64,000 nucleotides of DNA from Deltaproteobacteria bacterium (lineage in GTDB: Bacteria > Myxococcota_A > Polyangia > Polyangiales > Ga0077539): assembly GCA_016704445.1 (NCBI GenBank), contig JADJAE010000047.1:1-64000 (forward strand). The letters are read 5' to 3'. Shown here in pieces: positions 19,682-28,884 of the stretch (the first letter of the stretch is position 1; every line of letters begins with the position of its first letter). The notes beneath the pieces were generated by a model. That model saw nothing but the letters and a program-made list of their open reading frames with translations. It did no database searches and had not been told where the DNA came from. The position numbers were made by a program, and so were the translations under genes.

Positions 19682-21841
19682 TCATCGCCCGTCGCGGATG
19701 GCGCGCAACCACGCATCGAGCGCCGCCTGCGTCTGCCCCGACTCCGCCAGCCGCCTCGCTCGCGCGGCCGCCTGCGCCGCGGTCTCGCGCGGGGGAGGGG
19801 TCGGCGTCGCGGAGTCCGCGGGGTGGGGCTCGAAGGCGCTCTTCACGTAGCGGGTCACCCCGGCGCTCTCGGGGCGGAAGGCCAGCGCCGAGGGAAGGAG
19901 CATCAGCAGGGTGACCGCGAGGCCCCCGAGGCCGTGCGCAAGCATCGCCAGCGGCCGACGGCGGTCGCCCCGCAGCACCAACAGCGAGATGAGCGCGGCG
20001 GCGGCGAAGAAGGGCGCCATCGAGCGCAGCCCGCGGCTGCCGAGCAGCAGCCCCGCGTTGTGCGGCACGAAGCCGTCTCGGATGAGGGGGAGGATCATCT
20101 CGAAGAAGGGCGAGGTGTACTCCGTGGGCACGTGGGGAAACCATGCGGACGCGGTGCCCGTGAGGAGCATCGCCGCGACGGTGGCGCCGCCCGCGAAGGC
20201 CGTCACCGCCGTGCGGAGGGCGGTGTTGCCGTCGCGCTTCGCGGACATCAGCAGCGACTCCGCGCCGGTGAGCGCGAGCAGCCCGAGGGCGGGGACGATG
20301 GTCACGAGGTAGCGAGGTCCGACGGTCCAGCCGCCGCGCCAGTTGTTCATCATCCCGATGAGGTGGGTCATGCCGATGAGGGCGAGCGCGATGCTCGCCC
20401 CAATGGCCCGCTCGGTCTTCGGGGGCCTTGGGCAGCGGGCGATGGCGAGGGCGATGAGGGAGACCGAGAGCGCCGCGACCCAGGGGCCGAGCCGGGCGTG
20501 GAGCTCGGGCAGCGCGTGGTCCTTGAGCACCAGAAGGAGCTTCGCGGAGGCGTAGAGCGAGGCCGCGGTGAAGGCCGCGGAGAGCACGTTGCGGCGGGAG
20601 AGCCCGCGGCGGTCGTCGGGCAGGTCGGGGGCGAGGGTGGCCCCGAGGCCGACGAGAGAGAGCAGCAGGATGGGTGTGCCCGGGAAGAGCCCGAAGGCCG
20701 GGTCGAGCCACATCCGGAGGGCGGCCTCCCAGGAGAACTGCGTCGCGCCGAAGAAGCCCTGGTTGGTCTCCTCGCGGAAGGTGGGGTTCTCCAGGAAGCT
20801 GTACCCGGGCTTGAAGGCGCTGCCGAAGCAGCGGTGGTGATAGAAGAGCACCAGCGCCGTGGGGATGGAGCCGCCGAGGCCCGCGCCCAACAGGCGGATG
20901 ATTCCGCGGGGGGAGAGGGTGACGGCGTAGGCGAGGAGGGCGACGGCGCCGGCGGCGAGGGCGGGCCTGGGGTGGTGCTTGAGCGCGAGCCCGGCGGCGA
21001 GGCCGAGGGCGACGAGGGTGACCACCAGCGCGGCGCGGCGGCGCTCGGCGGCGACGGCGGCGATCCAGAGGGCGACCGCGGCGGAGGCGATGGCGGCGGG
21101 GTACTCGAAGAGCGTCGCTCCCGCCCCGAAGAGCCCCGCGAGGAACATCCACCCGAAGCGCGCTCCCGGGTCGCGTCCCTGGGCGGCGTCGTCGGCGTCG
21201 CGCTCCCTCACGGTGGCGAGGGCCATCAGGGCGGCGCCGAAGCAGAAGGCGTTCTGCGCGTGGCTGACGAAGACGAGCGAGTAGGCGAAGAGCGACGAGC
21301 CCGCCATGGTGCTGAAGAACACCGCCTCGCGCACCGTGGCGGAGCTCGTTCGCGCGGCGAGGAAGCGGTGCCAGAACCACCCGAAGAGCAGCCCCGGGAG
21401 CACGGTGGTGAAGAGCCGCAGCACGTACATCACCCGGGTGCGGTCGATGGGCTGCCGGGGCGGCGGCGGTGGGCGGCGGCCCGGGGCGACGGAGGGCGGC
21501 GCGGTGACCGCGACGACGTGCGAGTCCTGGTGGGTGAGCCGGGTGAGGGCCTAGTAGAAGGGCACGCCGAGGTAGCTGGTGCCGGGGGCCTTGCAGCTGT
21601 AGAGGCGCCCGTTGCGGATGGCCTTGTCGTTGACGTAGCCCCAGGCGCCCTCGATGCGGTTGATGGCGAAGGTGTGGTCGTCGACGATCGCCACGGTCAT
21701 GTAGACCCGGACGTTCTCGTTGGGGTTTCGCACCACGTCGTGGAAGGGGAACACCCAGAGGTAGAGCACCGCGAGCAGCAGCACCGAAAGCGCCGTGCGG
21801 GCGTAGGAGAGCGTCGGTGCTCGGGGTCCCGGATCGTTCAC
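19682..21841 (-). CDS. Polytopic membrane protein, glycosyltransferase (GT39/ArnT)-like, one frame break
   Basis: Two frames join near 21545. The first gives an N-terminal transmembrane helix (ALSVLLLAVLYLWVFPF), then RNPNENVRVYMTVAIVDDHTF and GTSYLGVPFY. The second continues ALTRLT and gives about ten more transmembrane segments, for example LFTTVLPGLLFGWFWHRFL, LFEYPAAIASAAVALWIAAV and HLIGMMNNWRGGWTVGPRYL. The acidic N-terminal loop and the P-R-Y-L turn fit dolichol- or undecaprenyl-phosphate-mannose-type glycosyltransferases of the GT-C fold. The C-terminus is soluble and ends in a helical TQAALDAWL segment. The start is uncertain: GTG 21841 or TTG 21850. It is divergent from the M48 protease gene. 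Confidence 0.75.
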
Positions 21842-21959
21842 CGGGCGCAACCTGCAACGGGCGCGGAGCGGCCGTCAATGCGCGGCGGGCGCTAGCGGTG
21901 TCGTGTCGCTTGCGGTGGGGGCCGGTGCTACGGTCCGGGACGGATGGTGAGGTGAAGGC

Positions 21960-22847
21960 ATGGTCATGAACTTCGATTTCGGCGCCTACGTCGAGCGTCG
22001 CAAGACTGGGGTCGCGGGTGTTCGGGGCGAGGGGTATGCCTTCGAGGGCGACCTCAAGGTGCTGCGCGCGATGCGCCGCATGCCGGCGGTGGAGATCGCG
22101 GTGGCGCAGACGGTGAAGCTCACCAAATCGCTGCTCTCGACCAACCTCCTGGGCACCGCGGTGAAGGTCGGTCCACGGCAGTTTCCGCGCATCCAGCGCA
22201 TCGTCGAGGAGTGCGCGACCACCCTCGGCATCCCGACGCCGCAGGTCTACATCGTGCCCAACATCGCGTCGGTGAACGCGATGACCTTCGGCACCGACGA
22301 CGACGCGGTGATCATCGTGCACGCGGCCACCTTCGAGCACCTCAACGACGAGGAGCTGAAGTTCGTCATCGGCCACGAGTGCGGCCACATCCAGAACAAC
22401 CACGTCGTCTACCTGACGACCCTGTACCGGCTTCAGCAGATCATGCAGGCCGCGGGGGGCGTGATCCTCGCGCCGCTGCTGCTGCCTGTGACCATCGCGC
22501 TGCAGAGCTGGTCGCGCGCGGCGGAGATCACCTGCGACCGCGCGGGGCTGCTCTGCTGCAAGGACGCGCGCGCCGCGACCAACTCCTTCGCCAAGCTGGC
22601 CATCGGCAGCCGTCGGCTCTTCAACGAGATGGACATGGACGTCTACCTCGAGCAGCTCGGCGAGGGGCGCGAGGGCGTCGGCCGCATGGGCGAGCTCCAG
22701 ATGTCCCACCCCTACCTCACCAAGCGCATCGAGTCGTTGAGGCTCTTCGCCGCGAGCGCGCTCTACCGCGGCTCGCAGGGCCTCGACGGGGGCCTCACCC
22801 GCGAAGAGCTCGAAGCCCGCACCACCGACCTCATCAAGGTGATTTGA
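21960..22847 (+). CDS. M48-family zinc metalloprotease
   Basis: A 295-residue protein. ATG 21960 has GAGGTGAAGG just upstream. The zinc site is HECGH at 139-143 in FVIGHECGHIQNNH, with Glu189 in SRAAEITCDRAGL as the expected third ligand. A hydrophobic stretch after the zinc site (AGGVILAPLLLPVTIAL) may be a membrane hairpin, as in HtpX-like proteases, but there is no N-terminal membrane helix. It resembles the compact standalone M48 proteins of myxobacteria. The dynamin-like GTPase gene follows after 26 bases, so the two probably work on the same membrane process. Confidence 0.9.
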   Translation: MVMNFDFGAYVERRKTGVAGVRGEGYAFEGDLKVLRAMRRMPAVEIAVAQTVKLTKSLLSTNLLGTAVKVGPRQFPRIQRIVEECATTLGIPTPQVYIVPNIASVNAMTFGTDDDAVIIVHAATFEHLNDEELKFVIGHECGHIQNNHVVYLTTLYRLQQIMQAAGGVILAPLLLPVTIALQSWSRAAEITCDRAGLLCCKDARAATNSFAKLAIGSRRLFNEMDMDVYLEQLGEGREGVGRMGELQMSHPYLTKRIESLRLFAASALYRGSQGLDGGLTREELEARTTDLIKVI

Positions 22848-22873
22848 AGCCCCGACGCGACGGAGAGACATCG

Positions 22874-24700
22874 ATGACCCTGCGCAACGTGAACGAGATC
22901 AAGAACGAGGTGGCCGCCGCGCTTAAGGAGCTCGCGGCCCTGGCGGGCGAGTCGGGGGCGGCGTCGCTCCACGAGCGCATCCTGGTCGACCGCCTGCCGC
23001 GCCTCGAAGAAGAGCGCGCCGTGCTGGTGGTGCTGGGCGAGTTCAACCACGGCAAGACCACCTTCGTGAACGCCCTGCTCGGCGGGCCGGTGCTGCCGAC
23101 GGGCATCACCCCGACGACGGCGATGATCCACGAGGTGCGCCACGGCGACGCCCCGCGCGCGGTGCTGGTGCGCCGCCCGCCGGACGCGGGGGCGACGTCC
23201 CGGCCGCTCACCGGGCCGCGCGAGGACGTGGCGTTCTCGCAGCTCAACGATCTGGTGGCCGGCGGGCGAGCGAAGCCCGAAGACGTGCTGCGCGTGGAGA
23301 TCGAGTACCCCGCCGAGCTGCTGCGCGACCGGGTCACGCTGGTCGACACCCCTGGAGTCAACGACCTCAACCACCAGCGCGCGGAGATCACCTACGGCTA
23401 CGTGCCTCGCGCCGACGGCGTGGTGTTCCTGCTCGACGCGGGGCAGATCCTGAAGGAGAGCGAGCGGCGCTTCCTGCGCGACCGGCTGCTGGGGGCGGGG
23501 CGCGACCGCATCGTGTTCGCCATCAACAAGGCCGACCTGCTCAGCCCGAGCGAGCGCACCGAGGTGATGGAGTACGCCACGCGGCAGCTCTCCTCGCTGG
23601 TGCCGGGCGCTCCGGTGATGTTTCTGTCGGCGACGAGGGCGCTCGCGGGCGACCGCGCGGGCTCCGGGCTCGACGCGCTGCTGGCCAAGCTCTCCTCGCT
23701 GCTGGGCAACGACCGGCTGAAGATGCTGGTCGACTACGCGGCCGACGAGGGCCTGCGGGTGAGCGAGATTCTCGGGCGGGGGCTCTCCGCGCGGCGGCGA
23801 GCGCTCCCCATGACCAGCGAGGAGTTCGACCGGCGGCTGAAGGCGCTGGAGGGCGACGTCGAGCAGGCGCGCACCCTGGTCGACCAGCGGCGCAGCAAGA
23901 TCGACGAGGAGATCGCGGCCATCAAGGCAGTGGCCCAGCGCGACCTCGAGGCCTTCACCAACGAGTTCGCGAGCGCCATCCGGCTGGAGGTGGAGAAGTC
24001 CTCCGCGGACGACATCCGGAAGTTCCTCCCGAACTTCATGGAGGAGACCTGGCGCAAGTGGCTGGAGACCGAGGCGAAGACCCTCGGAGAGCGGCTCGAG
24101 GCGCTGGGCGAGCTCATCGTGGCGATCGTCAACGAAGACGCCCGCGACGCGGCCCGCTCGCTCGACTCCTTCGCGGGCGACGCGCCGGGGCAGTTCGACG
24201 TGAAGGTCGACACGATGAAGTACGACGTCGGGGTGTTCGCCGTCGGGGCGCTCGGCGTCGGGGTGATGGTCGCGGTCAACCTCGCGGTCGGCGCCCTGGT
24301 GACCGCCGCGGCCCCCGCGCTGGCGATGCTCTTCAAGGGCTGGGTCGACAAGGAGACCAAGGAGCGCGCCCTCGAGGCCGCCCCGGCGGCGGTGCGGGCG
24401 AGCGCGGCGAAGATCGGCCCGGCGCTGCAGTCGACCGTCGAGGGCTTCGGCCAGAAGCTCACCGACTTCGTCACCGCCGCGAGCGAAGAACTCCGGAGGG
24501 CGGTGCTTGAGGTGCTGGTCGCTACGCGCAAGGCGCTCGACGAGGCCAAGGCGGGCGAGGCCCCGTCGACGGCCACGGTGGACGCCATGGTGCAGCGCCA
24601 GCGCGACCTCAAGGCCCGCCTCGAGCGCCTCCGCGCGCAGGTCTGGGAGCAGTCCGTCGACGACATCGCCGGCATCCCGATGGCCATCGGAAGCGCGTAG
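22874..24700 (+). CDS. Dynamin-family large GTPase
   Basis: A 608-residue protein from ATG 22874 (MTLRNVNEIKN). The GTPase domain has the P-loop GEFNHGKTTFVNALLG at 55-70, a G2 threonine in GITPTTAMIHE near 78-88, G3 in LVDTPGVNDLNHQ, and G4 NKADLL. A long helical stalk follows (residues about 300-450, heptad-like, with ARTLVDQRRSKIDEEI). A hydrophobic segment, VFAVGALGVGVMVAVNLAVG with APALAMLF after it, is a likely membrane paddle, as in bacterial dynamin-like proteins. A second coiled coil closes the chain. Bacterial dynamins remodel or repair membranes. Confidence 0.9.
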   Translation: MTLRNVNEIKNEVAAALKELAALAGESGAASLHERILVDRLPRLEEERAVLVVLGEFNHGKTTFVNALLGGPVLPTGITPTTAMIHEVRHGDAPRAVLVRRPPDAGATSRPLTGPREDVAFSQLNDLVAGGRAKPEDVLRVEIEYPAELLRDRVTLVDTPGVNDLNHQRAEITYGYVPRADGVVFLLDAGQILKESERRFLRDRLLGAGRDRIVFAINKADLLSPSERTEVMEYATRQLSSLVPGAPVMFLSATRALAGDRAGSGLDALLAKLSSLLGNDRLKMLVDYAADEGLRVSEILGRGLSARRRALPMTSEEFDRRLKALEGDVEQARTLVDQRRSKIDEEIAAIKAVAQRDLEAFTNEFASAIRLEVEKSSADDIRKFLPNFMEETWRKWLETEAKTLGERLEALGELIVAIVNEDARDAARSLDSFAGDAPGQFDVKVDTMKYDVGVFAVGALGVGVMVAVNLAVGALVTAAAPALAMLFKGWVDKETKERALEAAPAAVRASAAKIGPALQSTVEGFGQKLTDFVTAASEELRRAVLEVLVATRKALDEAKAGEAPSTATVDAMVQRQRDLKARLERLRAQVWEQSVDDIAGIPMAIGSA

Positions 24701-24708
24701 CCTGCCCC

Positions 24709-24730
24709 GGCCACGAGCTCCCTCGTGGCC
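24709..24730. terminator. Terminator-like hairpin between convergent genes
   Basis: A perfect nine-base stem, GGCCACGAG/CTCGTGGCC, with a four-base loop lies nine bases after the dynamin stop and 23 bases before the stop of the convergent CinA-like gene. There is no T-tract on either side, which is common in very G+C-rich genomes. It could serve both genes. Confidence 0.5.
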
Positions 24731-24752
24731 ATTCCCCGAACGATCTCGCCGA

Positions 24753-25187
24753 TCACCCTCCGCCGAGCGCGGCATCGAGCATCGCGAGCGCCTCGCGCAC
24801 CGTCGCGAGCCGCACCGCCGCCCGGCCGACCTCGCCGTAGTCCCGCTGCGAGTGCACCACCTCGCCGGTCGATCGCCTCGCCACCGCGAGGTGCACCCTG
24901 CCCGCGGGCTTCCTCTCCGAGGGCCCCGGGCCCGCGACGCCGGTGACCGCCACGGAGAGCTCGACCCTCCCTGCGGCGCCCTCGAGGAGCCCGAGGGCCA
25001 TCCGCCTCGCCACCGCCTCGCTCACCGCGCCATCGGCCTCGACGACCTCCGAGGCGCCCGGCACCGAGGTCAGCGTCGCCGCGATGAGCCCGCCGGTCAG
25101 CGACTCGGCGGTGCCGACCTTCACCTTCGCGGCGCGCAGCCTGGCGATGAGGTCCCGCGCCTGCTCCATGGTCGCCTGGTCGATCAT
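24753..25187 (-). CDS. CinA C-terminal domain (nicotinamide-nucleotide amidase-like) protein, shortened
   Basis: About 144 residues from ATG 25187 (MIDQATMEQARDLIARL). The CinA-C core is clear: TAESLTGGLIAATLTSVPGAS, then GAVSEAVARRMALG and SVAVTGVAGPGPSERKPAG. In the family, about 30 residues with a conserved GGVVAYxNxxK segment lie between PGAS and GAVSE. Here only six residues join them. That segment carries a catalytic tyrosine in PncC-type enzymes, so the protein may be inactive, or the assembly may have lost bases here in frame. It is divergent from the FHA regulator. Confidence 0.8.
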   Translation of the reverse strand: MIDQATMEQARDLIARLRAAKVKVGTAESLTGGLIAATLTSVPGASEVVEADGAVSEAVARRMALGLLEGAAGRVELSVAVTGVAGPGPSERKPAGRVHLAVARRSTGEVVHSQRDYGEVGRAAVRLATVREALAMLDAALGGG

Positions 25188-25359
25188 GATTGGAGGGTAT
25201 CGCAGCGGCGCCCCGTCGCGCAGGGCCCGCGGTGCGACGTCGGAGCAACGGCGCGCGGCCTTCATGTCGCAGAAAGAGCGCGGGAATTCTCCACGATCTG
25301 ACCTTCGGGACCACAGGTGCATCGGGGCACCATAACGGCCTATAAGAGTCCCCAACTGC

Positions 25360-25366
25360 AGGAGGT
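25360..25366 (+). promoter_or_regulatory. Strong ribosome binding site that sets the GTG start of the FHA regulator
   Basis: AGGAGGT lies six bases before GTG 25373. It is one of the few near-consensus sites in the window and supports GTG 25373 over later ATG codons. Confidence 0.75.
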
Positions 25367-25372
25367 GCATCC

Positions 25373-26730
25373 GTGACCGAGTCCTCGCGTACCCAACTGA
25401 TCGAGCGCGATGGTCAGGCCGTCGCGCGCCGCATGAAGACCGTCCGCGTGACCGTGCTCGACGGGCCTGACAAGGGGAGCCGTCTTCGAGGGCGCCCAGG
25501 AGGAGATCCGCGTCGGCGGCGACGACGACAACGACCTAGTCATCCGAGACCCGTCGGTGTCGCGCAAGCACGTCACGCTCGGCCTCGAGCGCGGCGGCAT
25601 CCGCGTGCGCGACCTGGGCAGCACCAACGGCACCTTCCTGGGCGACCTGCGGGTGAACGACGTGGTGCTCCGCGGCACGCGCGAGCTGCTCCTGGGCACG
25701 ACGCTGGTGCGCGTCGAGCCGACCGAGAACGCCGTGGAGAAAGACCTCTCCATGGGCATCCGCTTCGGGCGCCTGGTGGGCACCTCGACGGCGATGCGCG
25801 AGGTCTTCGCGGTGCTCGAGCGCGTGGCCCCGTCGGACCTCACGGTGCTCATCGAGGGCGAGCCGGGCACGGGCAAGGAGCTCGTGGCCGACGCGATCCA
25901 CCGCCACAGCCCGCGCAGCGGCGGCCCCTTCGTGGTCGTCGACTGCGGCGCGGTGCCGCGCGACCGCATCGAGGGCGAGCTCTTCGGCCACGCGAAGACC
26001 GCGACGCTCCGGAGTCGCAGGGCGCCATCCGCGCGGCGGAGGGCGGGATGCTGGTGCTCGACGAGGTGGGCGACCTCTCCGTCGAGGCGCAGGCGAAGCT
26101 GCTCCGGGTGCTGGAGTCGCGCGAGGTCCGCTCCCTCGGGGCGAGCTCCCCGGTGGCGGTCGACCTGAGGGTCGTGGCGACGACGAGCCGCAACCTCCCG
26201 CGCGAGGTCAAAGACGGCCGCTTCCGTCAGGACCTCTACTACCGGCTCGCCGCCGTGGTGGTGAAGCTCCCGCCGCTGCGCTCGCGGCTCGAAGACGTGC
26301 CCGTGCTCGTCGACACCATCCTCGATGATCTCAACCGCCGCCGCGCCGCGCAGGGCCTCACCGGGTACAGCCCGCTCGACCCGCGCGCGATGGAGCTCTT
26401 CAGCACTACGACTTCCCGGGCAACGTGCGCGAGCTGCGCAACCTCGTGGAGCGCTTCTCGGTCTTCGGCCCCGACCCCTCGGCGCTCGCGAAGGGACACG
26501 TCACCCTCGAACGCCCCGGCGGCCACGAGATCCGCACCGACCTCCCCTTCCACGACGCCAAGGAGATCTGGACCGAGATCTTCGAGAAGACCTACCTCAC
26601 CAGGCTCCTCTCGACGCACCAGGGCAACGTCTCCGCCGCGGCGCGCACCTCGGGCATCGACCGCAGACACCTCCAGCGCCTCATGGTCAAGCACGACCTC
26701 CGCGAGCGCGACCGCCCCGACGAGGGCTGA
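25373..26730 (+). CDS. FHA-domain AAA+ transcriptional regulator of the NtrC type, frame-broken
   Basis: GTG 25373 has a strong ribosome binding site. Three frame breaks (near 25490, 26010 and 26405) interrupt it, but the domain order is complete. It starts with an FHA domain (VGGDDDNDLVIRDPSVSRKHV, DLGSTNGTFL) at residues about 20-110, which binds phosphothreonine. The AAA+ domain follows, with Walker A GEPGTGKE, Walker B MLVLDEVGDLS and the YYRLAAVVVKLPPLR block. Last is a Fis-type helix-turn-helix, NVSAAARTSGIDRRHLQRLM. The sigma54-contact loop GAFTGA is absent in all three frames: ELFGHAK runs on through about 13 unrelated residues to AIRAAEGG. It may not activate sigma54 promoters, or bases were lost. 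Confidence 0.8.
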
Positions 26731-26747
26731 GCGCCACTCTCTCTCGA

Positions 26748-27774
26748 TCAGTTGGGCTCGCCGGACGGCCGGCCGAGCTCTTCGTCCTCCGCCGACGGAC
26801 CGTGCAGCAGGTGGCGAACCTCCTCCGCCACCTGGCTGCTGATCTCCTCCTCCAGCTGCTCCAGGGCCCCGCAGTTGCGCTCGACGTTGCGCTGGTAGAC
26901 GAACACCCGCACGAAGGAGCGCGGCCCCTCGGTGGCCGCCTCGCCGTCCGTCGGGCCGACGCCCTCGACGAGCACCGAGGCGCGCGGGTCGACGCCGTCG
27001 GCCACGACCTCCATGCCGGGCACGTCGGCGACCAGCACCAGGGCGCCTTCGAGCGCGGCGGACACCTCCGGGCTCCAGCGTGCCGAGGGGCGCTCGACGG
27101 TGCGATGGAAGAGGTCCTTGCCGGGTGACCAGGGCGGCGCGGGGACGCGCAGGTCGAGCTCGCGGGCCTCGAGGAAGGAGAGCGTCGCGCCCTTCCAGTC
27201 GCGCAGCCGGTCGCGGGTGAGGGCGAGGTAGTAGTGCGCGTCGGCGTTGTCGGGCTCCGCCACGACGGCCTCGGTGAGCAGCGTCGCGGCGCGGGCGAAC
27301 TCCTCCGCCTCGAACCACGCGCGCCCACCAGGTAGCCCGTGAAGGGCGCCTCGTAGGGCCCTCCGGGAGGTCATCGAGGATCGCCCTCGCGGCGTCGTCC
27401 TGGCCCATCGCGTGGAGCGCGTCGAACTTGAGCAGCACCGCGTCGGCGCGCTCCTCCTTCACCTCGGCGAACTCCAGCACCTCGTCGCAGAGGGCGATCG
27501 CCTCCTCGAAGCGCCCCATCGGGTGGATGAGCACCTCGGCGGCGTTGAGCATCGGGTCGATGTAGCCGTCGTCGAGCGAGTACGACTGCTTGTAATGCTC
27601 GAGCGCCTCGTCGGCGTCGCCCTCGCGCGCGGCGGCCTGGCCGAGGAGGTTGTGCGCCTCGGGGGAGTCGCGGTCGATCTCCAGCGCGCGGCGGGCGCTG
27701 GTGCGGGCGCCGCGGAAATCCCCCTGACCGAGGAGGTCCCAGCCGCGGTCGAGATGTGCAGAAAGGCGGTCCAT
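26748..27774 (-). CDS. TPR-repeat protein, frame break in the middle
   Basis: About 340 residues from ATG 27774 (MDRLSAHLDRGWDLLGQGD); a GTG two codons earlier is possible. TPR units follow each other: GWDLLGQGDFRGARTSARRALEIDRDSPEAH, LGQAAAREGDADEALEHYKQ, GRFEEAIALCDEVLE, and after the breaks RAWFEAEEFARAATLLTEAV and AHYYLALTRDRL (here given in short blocks). Two single-base losses near 27335 and 27357 explain the frame change. The C-terminal part is a zinc-metalloprotease-like or DUF-type region that I do not recognise (FVRVFVYQRNVERNC). No signal peptide is visible, so it is probably cytoplasmic. Confidence 0.78.
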
Positions 27775-27917
27775 AGACACGGCGGATCATCCAGTCGTTG
27801 GTTCGGAGCGAAAAAGGGCGTTGGAGCATGAAGACCGATGGCACGGCGGGTCAAGCGTTGGCGATGGACGTCAACGCCCCTCTGGTGGCCATTCCGGCGT
27901 GGCGCTAGCGTCGGAGC

Positions 27918-28871
27918 GTGACCTCCTCCTCGCGCGCCCTGCGTCGTGGCCTCGCCTCGCTCTTCCTGGGGCTCGCGGCTCACGCGCTGACGGGTTGCGC
28001 GCACCTGCTGCCCGGCGCGGCGTCCCCGGAGGGTGGGTCGCGCGGCAAGCCCAGCACCGGCTGGCTCGCGCACGGCGTCCGGCTGCCCGACCGCGGCCCA
28101 GGCTTCGAGGCGCTGCGCACCGAGTCCGAGGGGGGCCTGCACTTCGGCACCGACCGCGTCGTGGGGATGGTGCGCCGCTCGGCCCGAGCGATGATGCGCG
28201 ACCGCGTCGCGGTGCCACTCAAGGTGGGCGACCTCTCGGGGCTGCGCGGCGGCCATGTGACCCGGCACCACTCGCACCGCAACGGTCGGGACGTCGACCT
28301 GCTCTTCTTCACGCGCGACGCGGCCAGCGGCCGGCCGGTCATCGCGCCGGGCTTCATCCGGTACAACCGCACGGGCGACTCCGTCGGCCTCGCGACGCCG
28401 CTGCGCTTCGACGCCGAGCGCAACTGGCGGCTCGTCGAGGCGCTGCTGCAAGACCCCCACGCGGGCGTGATCCGGGTGTTCTGCGCGTCGTGGATCAAGG
28501 CGATGCTCCTCGACCACGCCCGCCGCATCGGCGCCCCGGGGTGGCTGGTCGAGCGCGCCGACCTGGTGCTGGCGCAGCCCGGAGACAGCGCGCCGCACGA
28601 CGACCACTTCCACGTGCGGGTGGCCTGCACGCCCGGCGAGCGGGTGCTCGGCTGCCAGGACGGCGGGCCGCTCTGGCCCTGGCTCGACAAGGACTGGGAG
28701 AAGGCCGACGCGACCCCGATGGACGACGACGCGCTGCTCGCGTTGATGGAGGCGATCCCGCCCGGCTTCGAGCACGGCCCGCCGGACGGGATCTCACCGT
28801 CGAGCGCCGCGCCCGGAAAGCCCGACGCGAGCTACTGCGCGAGGCCGGCGGTCGAGCTGGTCTGCCGCTGA
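27918..28871 (+). CDS. MepA-like (M74) murein endopeptidase lipoprotein
   Basis: A 317-residue protein from GTG 27918. The signal peptide ends with the lipobox LTGC near residue 26. Penicillin-insensitive endopeptidase signatures are present: RHHSHRNGRDVDLLFF near 117-131 (zinc ligands His and Asp) and HDDHFHVRVAC near 228-238 (third ligand His). MepA cleaves D-Ala-meso-DAP crosslinks in peptidoglycan. The C-terminal extension is acidic and Pro-rich and ends with a pair of cysteines. It is divergent from the TPR gene; the 143-base gap should hold both promoters. Confidence 0.86.
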   Translation: MTSSSRALRRGLASLFLGLAAHALTGCAHLLPGAASPEGGSRGKPSTGWLAHGVRLPDRGPGFEALRTESEGGLHFGTDRVVGMVRRSARAMMRDRVAVPLKVGDLSGLRGGHVTRHHSHRNGRDVDLLFFTRDAASGRPVIAPGFIRYNRTGDSVGLATPLRFDAERNWRLVEALLQDPHAGVIRVFCASWIKAMLLDHARRIGAPGWLVERADLVLAQPGDSAPHDDHFHVRVACTPGERVLGCQDGGPLWPWLDKDWEKADATPMDDDALLALMEAIPPGFEHGPPDGISPSSAAPGKPDASYCARPAVELVCR

Positions 28872-28884
28872 GGCGGCGCGGGGC

